A stretch of DNA of 64,000 bases from the NCBI GenBank assembly GCA_026119855.1, contig JAOWBW010000324.1, positions 1 to 64,000 on the forward strand, given 5' to 3'. A program made the translations under genes and the position numbers. The first letter of the stretch is position 1. Each line of letters starts with the position of its first letter. Source of the stretch: Campanula takesimana (lineage: Eukaryota > Streptophyta > Magnoliopsida > Asterales > Campanulaceae). The notes under the pieces were generated by a model. It did not search any database. It had not been told where the DNA came from and saw only the letters and a list, made by a program, of their open reading frames with translations. Positions 12,053-25,000 of the stretch are shown here, piece by piece.

Positions 12053-14780
12053 TGTCGCGACCCCGGACCCCGCGGGCCCCGGGACCGCGATCTGGACGTC
12101 GACTCTAAAACCAAAACTCAAAATACCGAAGATAAAAATTCCATTTTTATACCCAAAATGTTTAAAACAAAGTTTTAGAAATCCAAGCTTAACAACGACA
12201 ACAAACTACTAGAACGAGCTTCGCAAGCTCACCCCAAAAATACAGAAGATTACAAGTCTTAATGACGTCATTGTTGGTAAAACTATCCCCAAAAGGTTAT
12301 ACATTTAAATAATGCAAACCGATCAAACAACCTGCCCAAAATCTCAATCCTCTCGACGTCCTCCTCGATCCGCGAATCCTAATCCTTTTCCTCCTGGGGG
12401 GGGTTAAGGAAAACAATTTGAAACAAGAAACGGGGTGAGAATAAATCTCAGTAAGTTACTAATGCAACTACATGACATGCTATGATGCAAGAAGCAATAA
12501 GCAATAAGCAATAATAAATATCACATAGCACATAGCATTTATCACATAACAGATAGCAGCGGAAATAAACACATAACAAAGGATATAGCCAAGGTTTTCC
12601 AAACTGGTACATCCAAATAAAGGATCGCTGCGCAGCTTCAATAATCAACAAATCATCATCTTCATAATAGCATGAAAGCCGAAGAGAAAACCCCGGTACC
12701 GGAACCAATAACCAAAGAAGTGTCACAAAGGACGGGAGACATGCCACAAAGTCATGCTCCAAGTAAAGCTAAAATGCACACAAGGGAGCTAGCTCTTCTC
12801 ACATCCAAGGCCAATCTGGAGGAGGGTAATAAGGGGGCAAAACAATGGTCAACATCACAATGGACTTGGCCGTGCCATCATAATGTTTCGCATCGCCCAA
12901 ACACACACAAAATACCAGCTGGGCTTTCAAATAAATGCTAAGTAATAAATACTAGCTTAATTAAACAACTTAGGGTTCCAAAGTAGGGAACCACACCAAT
13001 TAATCACCATAAAGATGCAAACGATTTCTCATGAAGAGTTCAACAACAACGAACACAAGAAGTTTCTCATAAAAGAGCACAACAACGATAAACGGAATTT
13101 CTCATAAAGAGCACAACAACAATAAACGGTATTGCTCATAAGGAGCGCAACAATAATGATTATTAGAATACGATAATTCCATAAAGAATAACCATACCAG
13201 ATACATTTCAAAGATGATACCCATAAGTTACTCATAAGGAACACAACCCAAACGGTCGCTCACAAATAGTACAAGGACTATTACCAAAATGACCCTAAAC
13301 ATTTACTCATAAAGATATATTAGGACTATGAACTCAACCATCTCATCACACCTAGAATTCCAAAGTAGGAAATCAGAATGAATACACCTTAAGGTTAATC
13401 AAACCGCAAGTACCCAAACGAATCCAAAAAGTTACCCTTATTAGAACATGATCACGACTGGACTAAACCCTACACTTTAGTGTTCAATAACAACCCCCTA
13501 GGTACTATGGGACATCTCCTAAAACCTATACCAAGTCTTACTCGAAAATCAATTTGATTGGAAGAACCACGAACACATCATAAGATGCCCAAACACCCAA
13601 TAAAATACCGAAGTATAAAACTTATAACTTAACTAAACAACCTATACTATATTGTAGTAATCTAATAGAGCTTCGAAACGATAGTTTACACGCCTAAAAC
13701 GGAGTCCGGATGAGAAAGTTATGGAGGAAACAGTTTTAGAAGAAAAGGGAAGAATATACCAGAATTCTAGCTTGGCACGACCGTGCCTAAGAAAGTGGCA
13801 CGACCGTGCCAAACATGACGAAAGGCAAGTGAATATTGGCACGACCGTACCAAATAAAGGGGCACGACCGTGCCAAACATGACGAGAGAAAAGTGAATAT
13901 TGGCACGACCGTGCCAAATAAAGGGGCACGACCGTGCCAGAAGAACAATGCCCAGATTCTTCCTGGGTTTACCAATTTCGAACCAAAACACAACCTTCAC
14001 TAAAGTTATCAAAATCAAAGCTTCCCAATACATTTCTAAAGCTCCTAAACAACATCCAACCTAAAGGGAACCTAAATAACACCCTTTAATCATCTAAACC
14101 AACACCAAATCCCCACATTCAAGATTTCACCATTTTTACCCAAAAACTCAAATAAATTCAAAATAAATTCTAAACTCAACCAAACTTCAAATATAACACA
14201 TCAAACATCATATAAGCATGATATGAACAATTTAGCATATTAATGGGGGAAAAGCAACTTACTTGAATTTTCTTAAAGTCGATGGATTTCAAATATTTTT
14301 GGCCTCCTACGATCCTATCGACGATCTAAACAAGATTCAAGTTATGAGAAATGAGAGATTATGAGAGGAAGGAGAAGAAAATGAAGAGAGATGAAGAGAG
14401 AACTTACCCCTTTTTCTTCCTTGGAGAGAGAGAGAGAAATGGGTTGGGAAATGGGGGAAGATGAGGGAGGTGGAGTGTATGAGGATGGGGGAGGTGAGGG
14501 AAGGAGTAGGGAGGGAGTAGGGAATGATTTAGAAGATTACACTTAGGCCCCCTCTACTACACTACTAACACAAATATTACACTCCCTACTAACCATTAAG
14601 ACCCAACAATATTACACTAACCCGAATGACTCAAATAAAATGCTAAGCATAATTATGATGAACATAAAATGCACATATAAATATTTAAATAAATAATAAT
14701 TTAGATAAATAAATAAGCAAATAAATAAATAATTATTATTTATTACCAATAAAATAGAGCCTAGTTTTCGGGTCGTGACA
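12053..14780 (-). repeat. Element D 5' LTR
   Basis: The 2.73-kb LTR is bounded by TGTCGCGACC and GGTCGTGACA. It contains the GC module at 13774-13939, two splice-donor-like sites near 14405 and 14262 (minus strand), and a conserved acceptor-like TTACTGAG near 12448. Confidence 0.9.
13774..13939. repeat. GC-rich palindromic module in D 5' LTR, 6 copies
   Basis: This array matches that at 8175-8339; one copy has CGTACC in place of CGTGCC. It lies 841-1006 bp from the LTR 5' end. Confidence 0.9.
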
Positions 14781-17150
14781 TTAAGTGTAACATTTCTTTT
14801 AATATCCTCCTTCTTCTTCCTCCTCCTCCCTCACTTTCTAATTTTCCCAGCTCATTTCTCTCTCTCTCCTCAAAAGAAAAAGAGGTAAGTTTTCCTCTTC
14901 CTTCTCTCTTCATTTTATCTATCTTCCTCTCATCTTTTCTTAAATCTCATTGAATGAAATGTGTTTAGATCATCGATAGGATCGTGGGGAACTAAAAATA
15001 TTCGAGTTCCGTCACCTTTGAGAAAATCCGGGTAAGTTACTTTCCCCCATTCATGTTAAAAATGCTCATCTTTAACTCCATTGATGCTCTAGTTGTTATA
15101 TATGGCTTCTTTGGTTGATTTGGAACCTATTTGTAAATTCTTCATATTATTGTGAAATTTGGGTGTTTGAATCATTCCTTGGTTAGGGTTGTCCAAATGT
15201 TGCTAGATGAGTTATTTTAGGCTTAGAAGTTGTTTTGGCACTTGGGTAAACTAGTTGGGAGTGTTGGTGTTGATTGGGGTTGAAGTGGTGAATTTTGGGG
15301 TTAAAATTCGGGTAGAAGAACCCAAGAAGAATTCTGGGTTTGCTGATTTTGGTTGGAGGCGCGCGCATCCTATTGGGGTGAGGCGCGCGCACCCCTCCAT
15401 CTCACCTTGTGCGTTTTTTCTTCTGTTTATAGGAGGCGCGCGCACCCTATGTGTGGGAGGCACGCGCACCCTTTGTATCCCTGTTGGTGCCTTTCTTTCT
15501 GATTAAGGGAGGCGCGCGCACCCTGTTGGTGGGAGGCGCGCGCACCCCCTTCCTTTCTGTGAAAATTATTCGCTTCTTGTCCAATATTTCGAAGGCTATA
15601 ACTTTCTCATCCGAACTCCGTTTTGGACAAGTAAACTATCATTTTAAAGCTCTTCTAGAGTACTTCGAGATGAGGTGGTTTATTTAGGTGAGTTTCAGGT
15701 TTATATTGTGTTGATATTTCTTTTAGTGTCTTATGACAAAGTGTTTAGAATCGGTCCGTTGTAATCAAGTTGGGAATATCGGTTTGTGTGGTTTCGCCTT
15801 GGTTCCTTTGTGAATAAATGGGTTATGGAATTTAGTTATGGATTATTGGAAAATGTGGGAACACTTTCATCATGAGTGGACGTTTGGGATAGTTTTAATG
15901 ATAGTCATTGTGCTATTTGGGGAATGACCATTTGGGTAGTACTCTCTATGGGTAACTCGCGTGTATCATGTTAGGATGCGTTTGATATGGATCCTTGTCC
16001 TAGAATCATTTCGTTTTAATGATTTGTATTGTTGGACTTTTATGAGCAATTCCATTTCTGTTATTGAACTCTTTTATGAGGAACTTCTTGCTATCAATGC
16101 TGTTAAACTCTTAATGAGTAATCGTTGTATCTTTATGGTGATTTGTGTTACGGTTCCCTACTTTGGAACCCTTTTGATGTTTATAAAGCTAGTATTCATT
16201 ACTTCGCATTATTGAAAGTCCAGCTGGTTAAATTGTGTATCGAGTCAGGCAATGGATAATGCTATAATGGCACGAGCCAAGTCCAGTATAGCATCACCCA
16301 TTGGTCCTTCTGTCCTCATCCAGATTGGCCTTGGTTGGGATGAGCTAGCTCCGTTGTGGGTATTCTAGCTAATCGTTTTGGAGCATGACTTTGTGGCATG
16401 ACTCCCGCCCCTTGTGGCACTTTACATTGTTATTGGTTCCGGTACCGGGTTTCTCTTCAGCTTTTATGCTACTATGGAGAGGGTTTGAGTGGTTGATTGG
16501 TCGCTTCTGACCGGGGTTTTCTCTTCGGCTTTTATGCTACTGTGAAGATATGGATTGGTTGATTGTTGAAGCTGCGCAGTGATCCTTTAATTGGTTCTAT
16601 CAGTTGGGAAACCTTGGCTAATATCCTTTGTTATGTGTTTACTTTCCGCTGCTATCTGTTGACTGTTATTTGTTACATGCTATGTGATATTTATCATTGT
16701 TTATTGCTTATTGCATTATAGCATGTCATGTAGTTGCATTAGTAACTTACTGAGATTTTATCTCACCCCGTTTATTTCCATCTTTGTTTTTCCTTAACCC
16801 CCCCCCCCAGGAGGAAAAGGATTAGGATTCGCGGATCGAGGAGGACGTCGAGAGGATTGAGATTTTGTGGCAGGTTGTTATGGATCGGTTTACATTATTT
16901 AAATGTATAACCTTTTGGGGATAGTTTTACCATTATTGACGTCATTAAGAATTGTATATTTTATTCTTTTGGGTATAAGCTGTGGAGCTTATGTTAGATG
17001 TACTTTGTTGATTTAAACTTGGATTTGTAAAACCTTGTGTTATCATCTTTTGGTTCAAAATGGAATTTTTAACTTCTATATTTTAGAGTTTTGGTTTTAA
17101 GTCGACGTCCAGCTCGCGTATTCCGGACCCGCAGGTTCGGGGTCGCGACA
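14781..17150 (+). repeat. Element E LTR, plus orientation, 5' end missing
   Basis: The segment is an inverted relative of the D LTR. It shares the splice-donor-like start, the block around a C-rich tract at 16799-16811, and the terminus GGGGTCGCGACA at 17150. It begins directly after D's right end and lacks about 130 bp of its own start. Its GC module at 15355-15549 has a different sequence from D's although the flanks align. Confidence 0.82.
15355..15549. repeat. GC-rich module in E LTR, 6 copies
   Basis: Six copies of GGAGGCGCGCGCACCC (one with GGCACGCGC, one with GCATCC) lie in about 195 bp. The GCGCGCGC core is self-complementary. The flank after it aligns with the flank of D's module in inverted orientation. 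Confidence 0.88.
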
Positions 17151-18105
17151 CCTTCCAAGGGATACGTAGGCAGCCTTTCGGCACGACCAACCCATCATCC
17201 GGAATACTGTCCCACCGACACTCCATCAAAAACGAATTCATCATCAAAGGCAGCGACACTCTCCGCCAAAGCATCTACCACAACATCACAAATCCATCCA
17301 ACGGCAATGGTAAGTGAAGGTACGGACATCATTCATCTCTCTCAAGCAAATCCCTGCTTTCTCAAATCACACCGCACACAAAATCACTTTCTCCATTCTT
17401 ACAAATACTCTCTCTCATGCAAAACTGCTTTCAAATCACATTGCACCACGAGCACAATTTCTTTCTTCATTTCACACTTCATGCATCTTCTTGCACAAAC
17501 ACATATACCTGCCAAGCACACACATAACAGGTACCACCACGAAGTCAACAGCATCCGCTACTCAAGGCACTTCATCCCCAGCAGAAAATGGTCCACAGTC
17601 AACCATGCCCGCATCCCCACGATAAAGTCAACAGAAACTGCAGCCCGCAATCAGCAAACGGATCCCGCAATCAGCAAACGGATCCCGCATCAGCAAACGG
17701 ATCCCGCTTCAAGCAAACATATCCCGCCCTCAGCAAACGGATCCCGCATCAGCAAACGGATCCCGCATCAGCAAACGGATCCCGCTTCAGTAAACGGATC
17801 CCGCTTCAACAAACGGATCCCGCATCAGAAAACGGATCACGCATCAGCAAACGTATCCCGCCTTCAGCAAACGGATCCCGCTTTAGCAAACGGATCCTGC
17901 ATCAGCAAACGGATCCCGCATTCAGCAAACGGATCCCTCCATATCCTTTCTATATCAATAAAGCCGCTCACACAGGGAGCGCACCCCTATCCTTCGCAAA
18001 TTTCAAATTCATGTTTTATCGAGTCTTTGTTTTCTTTGTCGATGTCATCGGCGGTTGTCTTTCGTCGACGCGTTTTGCTTCGCAATCCACGTCGCCGAGG
18101 GGCTC
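17151..18105 (+). mobile_element. Element F, 3' internal region
   Basis: This stretch precedes an LTR that starts TGTAGACACC at 18106 and ends with a G-rich tract (CCGAGGGGCTC) in polypurine position, so I read it as the 3' interior of a plus-strand LTR element. It carries a 19-bp tandem array and no recognisable pol domain. The lineage is probably Ty3/gypsy Tat-like, but that is not proven here. Confidence 0.6.
17652..17937 (+). repeat. 19-bp tandem array, 15 copies
   Basis: Units close to CAGCAAACGGATCCCGCAT are repeated about 15 times with single-base variants and one- to two-base length changes. Long ORFs across the array in two frames are by-products of the repeat period. Confidence 0.93.
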
Positions 18106-19423
18106 TGTAGACACCCCGCCTTGGACCTCTCACCCCGATTGCATACATAGTATTTTTATTTAACTTGTTTTTGTTAATTTCTGTTACTTCCGTTAAGTTC
18201 CTAACTGATTCCGTTAGTTTTGGACTAAACTGGATAACAAAGTTAACTTTAGAGTCATTTCTGTCATTCGGTCGTTTCCACCCGCGGGCGCTTCCGGCAC
18301 CGTCAATGGGTCGCGCGCGCGTTTGGTCCAATAGGCCGGACCCGCGCGCTTCCCGCTTTGGCAGTAACGGATAGCACCATTTTTCCCTCCCTTTTCTTAT
18401 TTAGAAAATCTCTTCTTGATCACAAACACCTCCTTTTTACATCCACATTCATTCCCCCTTATTTCATAACTCCCAAATCCTTTATTCTAGCCATTCTTCA
18501 TAAAAACAAAATATTCTTTTTTATTATTATTTGATTTTCTCTTTATTATTTATTTATTATTTTATTTATTATTTTATTTATCTTATTTGTGATTGGTCAA
18601 TTCCATCTCACATGGATTGACCAATTTCCCTCCAACCTTTCCCTCCTATTTTTACCTATAAAAGCCATCTTCTTCTACCTTAGAAAGGGACCAACTTCAT
18701 CTTCTCTACAAAAACTATACACAGGACCTTGGACCTCATTTTTAGACCTTGAACACTTTCTCTTTACACAAACTCTACACAAATTCTCCCTACAAGAGTT
18801 TTAACAACAAAACTCTACACAAAGTTCTACACAACCATTTCTTTACAACAACACCACTTTCAAGTCAAGGTTTCAAGTTCTCTTTTCTAAAGGTACAACT
18901 TTTCTCTTTCTCTTTTATTTATGTCTTACTAGTATGCAATCTCCATAAAAGGAATACAACCAAAAGGCCACTTCACTATTGAAGTTTGGTCAAGGTTACA
19001 TTCCAACATTCCAAACACTAATTAAATTCCATTTCATTTCTTATGTAATTGTTTAGCATATTCAACATGTAATCTTTTAGCATAAATTAATTAATAAAAT
19101 CATTCTTTTTATTTCCCCTTTTCTTCTCATCTCAATTGTTAGCACATTTTTTATATCAATAAATTGAAGGACATTTAACATTAGAACACCAAAAGTAGCA
19201 AGACCCGCGTAAGCGGGGCGGAGTGGGTGTTTAAGTACTTCCCACTCCGTCACCTATCCCCCGAACCCATCTTTTCCCGAATCTCTGGTTTTGTATATAA
19301 AATTGGCTCTTTTTAGGTTTTTCTTATGTTCCTCTAAAACATAGGTGGCGACTCTTAAAGTCAATTAGACATCCTAGGTAATTCACGCGCTCTAGCCAAG
19401 CCGTGGTCCCCGGGGTATCTACA
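18106..19423 (+). repeat. Element F 3' LTR (or solo LTR)
   Basis: The 1,318-bp segment starts TGTAGACACC and ends GGTATCTACA, giving inverted termini TGTAGA/TCTACA. A polypurine-like tract precedes it. No second copy is in the window; the 5' partner would lie to the left, beyond the E insertion and the window edge. Confidence 0.75.
18657..18664 (+). promoter_or_regulatory. TATA box of element F LTR
   Basis: TATAAAAG preceded by a pyrimidine-rich stretch lies 550 bp into the LTR, in plus orientation, and is a plausible core promoter. Confidence 0.55.
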
Positions 19424-20306
19424 GAAACAGACTCAAACAGTACGTCTGGCACAATGAAATTTCACAACAAAATATGCTGCTGCCTTTATGCATATAAGTG
19501 AAATAATATCATACTAGTAGGCTAGTAGCATCTGGAAGGTGCAATTCTTTGATAGAAACCCAACTAACAGCAAACAGACTACTACATGGCGTACATATTC
19601 CAGTTTATGCTACATGACAAAACCAATAAAAAAAATCATACCAAATCGATCGTGCAAGGAAAACTGAAACGATTTAACGTCAATGGAAAGAAACGGCTTA
19701 ATGCACGAGACATCAATTATTATGATCAAATAATATATCCATAATTTTTATGATTCTATATTCATATGAGTAGGCCCTGATACCAATTGTTGGAACAATT
19801 TAGAGATCTCATATGAATAATAGAACACATAATAAATAAAATTACGTACCCGAATTCGTCATCTCGTTAAACTAGGCGGAAGCGATAATTTGAACAAGAA
19901 CGAGAACGGAGACGGCTACTAGATCTTCTTTCCCTACTCTTTACTATGGACAATGGCTTAATGTTATAACCAATATTTATAAGCCCGGGGTTTTAGAGTG
20001 GGAAAGGGACCTAGCAATTCCTTTTCTTTAAGGAAACTAATAACCATGTTCCATAAGGACTTTAATATCCTTATTCAATAGGAACTCCAATTTGTGTCCC
20101 TTCCATCACGGACTCAAATTGGGTCAAAGCCTACACTTAATTACAACCCACATCATACAATAAAGTGTGCACAAGCCCATAAATAAATCATAATAACAAT
20201 TGGGCTTATCGTGCATTGTTCTACTCAATAGGACTATAATAGTTAACCCGTTTTATTAAAACAAATAAATCCACAATTAATGGTAAGCCCAAATAAAAGT
20301 CTAACA
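19424..20306 (-). mobile_element. Element G, 5' end of a copia-type element
   Basis: A 519-bp LTR-like segment (19788-20306) starts TGTTGGAACA and ends TCTAACA. Immediately to its left the minus strand reads TGGTATCAGGG, a variant initiator-methionine primer site (19775-19785). Only about 350 bp of interior (19424-19774) remains before the F LTR, with no coding similarity. Copia affiliation is inferred from the terminus and primer site only. Confidence 0.65.
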
Positions 20307-21185
20307 TATCAATCTCATATATCCAGAATGCTTTATATTGATATCCAAAACCAGAGAACCCTTCTGACTACCATTTTCAAAGGTTCTGGCTATCACTTTC
20401 AAAGGTTCTGGCTATCAATCTCATATCCAGAAGCCTTTATATTGATATCCAGAACCGTTGAGAAGTTCCGATTATTTACAAAAATACCACCGCGTTTTTT
20501 TTTAAAACACGTTTTTCCTAAGCATTTGGAAAAACGCGTTTTTCCCAAGATTTTGCAAAAGAGAGAGGCTACGCTTAGAGTTTTAACTCATTTTTTCCAT
20601 TTAATTGACATAAAATGGCAAGTTTTACTTATAGCTTTACTATGAAATTTTTGTTTTTATCCTTATATTGATTTCTCCAATTACCACAAAAAGTGCTCTG
20701 GATATGTTTTCTCGACTCTCTACTTCGTTGATGGTCTTTGTCTTCTCCTTTGTGTTGAGAGTTTTAGTGAAACATTTGTATTTTTGTCACTTGCAATGCT
20801 TGAGATGATTGATTGAACATTTATTGTCAGTCAATGTTTGGATGTGTCATGCACCCAATACTTTTTGTGTAGGGGTTTTTTGAATGCCGGGTAATTGACC
20901 AAGTTGTACTTGGAGAAGTATTTCAAATTATTGATCAAATGGTCTCCGATGAAGATTTGGTTTTGAGACTTCATTCACGAATGTTTGGTCTGAGTGTCAT
21001 TGTCAACTTATATATTTCTGTTTCAATCATGATTGTTAAATGTACGACTAATTCTGGCGGCTATTAATTTGTCGATGATGGTTCGCAATCTGCATATTAG
21101 GTATGAGCCTTCGGCTGTTGTAGTAGAGCGTTATCTTCTTGATCTCTATTATCTATTAGTACAACTATGTGTTAGTCTTTCACTA
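20307..21185. other. Intergenic, no gene seen
   Basis: The first 150 bp holds a short imperfect direct repeat: a unit around TATATTGATATCCA and TCAAAGGTTCTGGCTATCA occurs twice or more in 20312-20459. The rest is AT-rich with no convincing coding potential. Confidence 0.5.
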
Positions 21186-21472
21186 CTCCCTCTGTCTCAT
21201 TACCAGTGAGATCAACTTGTGGGGCACAATAAATAATTAAAGAAAAATGTAGTATATGTGATTGAAAATGAAGAGAGAGAATGAGTGGGGTAAATAGTAG
21301 TGTTGTTTATATAAATTGGATAGTGGAAAATGTAGAGAGAGAATGAGTGAGGTTAAATGGTTGGTTGGTTGAATATAAATGTATTAAAATATTTCTATTT
21401 TGGATCGTCTCACTTGTGGTGGGACGGACTGAAAAGAAAATTAGTCTCACTTATTATGGGGGACGGAGAGAG
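21186..21472. mobile_element. Stowaway-type MITE
   Basis: Termini CTCCCTCTGTCTC and the inverted GGGGACGGAGAGAG are flanked by TA on each side, the Stowaway signature. It lies about 580 bp upstream of the cysteine oxidase start codon. Confidence 0.85.
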
Positions 21473-22051
21473 TATTTGTTTAAAAATTAATGGAAAAAAT
21501 GAGTAAAAAATAGAAAATCTCAAACGAAGTGTGGCGATAGCCAAAAGAGAGTGGGAATAGAGAAAAAGAGGAAAATCTAGAGGGGAGATAGGATTTTGAA
21601 TCCGCTCTTGGAACAGCCCACTGGAATGCAAAGGAGATATGGTATGGCCCCTGGTTTTCGATTCCGCTCTCGACCCTATTCATATAAATCTCTTCCATAT
21701 TCGTCACCATCACCACCTTGTTCTTCTCCCACCTCCTACTACCTCCAAAGATGCAATTTTTTACCCTTTTTTATCCGTTTTACCACCCATCAATCGTTGC
21801 AACAGTTTGATTCTCAGTACAGTGTTTTCCAGTTTGTTGTAACCGTCAATTTATTTCTTTTCCGGGTTTCCTTAAATGCCCAGATCGTAATTTTGCATAT
21901 AACGGTTGGTATTTTGTTGACTTTTTTTTGTGGGGAATTGGTGGCTGATTTTCTTGAGAAAATTTGTTGCTGCACATTTTTATTTCCACTCCTGGGGCTA
22001 GCTTTCAATTCTGTGCAATTGGGTGTTTTTTCTTGTGTAATTTGAGTGCAA

Positions 22052-25000
22052 ATGGGAATGGAGAAGGTTGCGAGTGATCGGAAAAGTAAGGAACTTAGTG
22101 AGAGGAAGAAGGCACGGCGACGGTGGAGAAAGGTTCCGGCCGTTCAGAAGCTTTATGATTCGTGCAAGGAAGTATTTGCCAATTGTGGTCCCGGGGTTAT
22201 TCCTTCACCCTCTCACATTGCGCGGCTCAAATCCGTTTTGGGTATGTTTTCTTTTTTCATTTTCAATTTTTGATATAAATCCAGAAGAGATTATCTGAAT
22301 AGATTCCCCACAAGATCCCTGAAGCATTGTTTCACTTTTTGATTTAATTTAATTTATTTTTTTAATGAATCGTAAGTTCTGTGCTTAGGGATTAGTATTA
22401 GCATTTGGATAAAGCCTTTTAACTACTGCTGATGAGATGACATCTATGATTTGGAAAACCAATTTTTTTTTTTTTTTTTTTTTTTTTTTGCCTTTTCCTT
22501 GATTTGTCTGTCATGTTTCCTATTTTTGGAGGTTGTGTAGGTTATATGAGTTTGAGTTCAGCTCCTTTTTATTCTTTTTTGTTAACCAAATTTGTGTTTT
22601 GGGTATAAATCTAATCAAATTTGTGTTGTGTTATTGGTTTGGCCCTGATTAAACTAGTGGATAATGTCCTATCTGGCATAAAATGTAAGGCTAATTTGAG
22701 TGTTAATTGAGGAGATTACTCTATGGTGTAGTTGTGACATTTGACATTTTTGCCTACATTAATATCGTGAGGACTTGAACACATCGAGTAAAAAATAAGC
22801 TTATGGCCCTTTTTACTTGATTCTTTTTTGGCAGTCCTGCCTGAACAATGCTGATTCACTTTGTTTCTTGATTACCGTTAATTACAGGATGAGGATGTAG
22901 AAGAAATGAAATGTTCTCTGAAATTTCCCGGACACCAATGCACAGTTTTACATATGCGGCTTAAGCCAATGACTGTTTTTGCTAGTAACAACTAACAACC
23001 CATGTAGACTTTCCACGAATGGGGTTTTTCTTTTGGGAGTATTGTAAAAGAGTACCGCATGGGAACTTTTCCCTAAATCTTGCCTCTTATCTTCCATCCG
23101 TAATTTTGTTGGCTTTCTTGAACATACTACTTTCATTTAGAGTTTGGGGTATTCCCTTTCATTTCTTGGTGGGCCAACACGTTGACATCACTTTGACTCT
23201 AATGTTTCTTAGTCTGATTTCTGAGTGCTCTTTCTTCAGTTGACTGCATACCCCATGATTCTAAAATTTCAACTAACAATGGTCTTGAGCCTATCTATTT
23301 TCTGATCTCTCTCACCATTGTCGGTGACTGACCTGAGTAATGAGTATGACACCAGATTTTGAACCTCTTCTTCATCACATTATATACTTCATCTATGATT
23401 GCTGATTTACTTGATTTGAGGGTTGTTTGGAGTTCAAAAACACAATTAATTAGTATAGGATAACTATGCAGTTTTACTCGATTGTTGGTTTTCAAAAATG
23501 CGAAGATATTTCCTTGATAATTACTCCCCCCGTCCCATTTCAAATTGCCAAATAATTGTCGTGCACGGGAATTAAGATGAAGTATATAGTAAAAAGGTGG
23601 CGTAATAGTCGGGTTGTAAGTGAGCTAGGGAATAGATGTGATAGTGGGTGTGAGTATGACAAATAGGTCCAACATATTAAAACATATTAGTAATTGACAA
23701 AATGAATGTTTGCGGTGTGCGGGTATGTAGCTGTATATGTACACAAATGCAAAACTTGTGTGTTAACGGAGACTGCACAGTCTGTGAGTTTTATTTACTC
23801 TCTCCGAATGATTAAGAGCCTTGATTTGCAGACGGAATGACAGAGTTGGATGTTGGTGTGAAGCCGAATATGCCATATTTCAAGACAAAGGAGAAAGTGG
23901 GGCTTCCTAGAATCACATACCTACACCTTTGTGAATGTGACAAATTCTCGGTATGTAGAATCTTTGTTGTCAACTCTTTTAGTAGAATCAATGAATTTGT
24001 GTAATCCTCATACTCGTTATCCTTGCCCCCCCCCCCCCCCCCGCCCCACATAAATGCAACATTATGGAAGATGGAGTTATAAAATATTCTTAACATATAA
24101 AGCTCACTGTTGGTTGTTGCTGGTTTATCTCATATGCTTTTGTAGATTGGCATCTTCTGTTTGCCACCATTAGGTGTCATTCCTCTCCATAACCATCCTG
24201 GTATGACGGTTTTTGGTAAGCTTCTGTTTGGAACGATGCACATTAAATCATATGATTGGGTGGATGATGGCACCTTAATGACTACTGCAAATGCCTTATC
24301 TTCAAAGGGTGAGGACTTGGTCAAAGCTATATATGCATTTTCCCCCTTTTTTTGGTGCTAGATTTTTGTTCCAAATTAGCAGCAGCTGTAGTACTTGTAA
24401 TAGTGTTGTGGTACATGTACATTTGAAAATTTATATTTATATTTATTTTTAAAAAATGAAAAAAATAAAATAAAATCAACATACTACCTCATCCATTGCA
24501 AATGTGCCTACGTGGGAAAGTTAAACATTTTCAGGAAATGCATTATTTCCATCAAGAACGATAGTAATTATCTTTTTAGTTTTCATATCCTAACAGATAC
24601 AAGGTCTGACTTTAGTACTTCCTGTGCGGGCCAGCCTAATTGGTAAGGGACTAAAACTCCAATGGAATATACAAGGGAAATACAGTAGAGGGATTGATTT
24701 ATCATGTTTCAATTTATCTCTAAATATGCCATACTGTTCTTTGACATATATTATTAACATACTGTATTTTTAACCTCCAATGACTTTTGTTTTGTTATGA
24801 CTTCAATCAGTTTCTAATAGAGTTTGGAGTATTATCATACTCCCTCTACCCATCAGTAATTGTCCTTTTCTTTCTTTTCTTTTTTTACTTTGAGGGATAC
24901 TTTGAAAAGGTTGACTTTGACAATTTTAGTACTCACTCTGTTCCGCTTTAAGCTTTAAGGTTCTTACTTTCCTTTTTGGTCGGTCTTAATTTAAGATTCT

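Larger units (their letters stand above)
8053..14780 (-). mobile_element. Ty3/gypsy element D (gag retained, pol mostly deleted)
   Basis: Direct repeats at 8053-9177 (truncated) and 12053-14780 flank a 2.9-kb interior with a primer site, a Gag frame, a protease remnant and a polypurine tract, all on the minus strand. The Gag protein is closely related to that of element A, so D is a Tekay/Del-type chromovirus relative. No RT, RNase H or integrase is visible. The left LTR lacks about 1.6 kb of its outer (3') end. Confidence 0.9.

Noticed and set aside
17091..18163. Long plus-strand ORFs of 339 and 191 codons
   Set aside because: They cross from the E LTR into F, and most of their length is the 19-bp array, which is open in several frames.
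21596..22045. 149-codon ORF just upstream of the PCO start
   Set aside because: It opens on a non-ATG codon, is low-complexity Ser/Pro/Phe-rich and has no family features; most likely 5' UTR and promoter sequence.
23523..23800. Stowaway end ACTCCCCCCGTCCCATTTC in PCO intron 1
   Set aside because: Only the left terminus is visible; I could not find the matching inverted right end.
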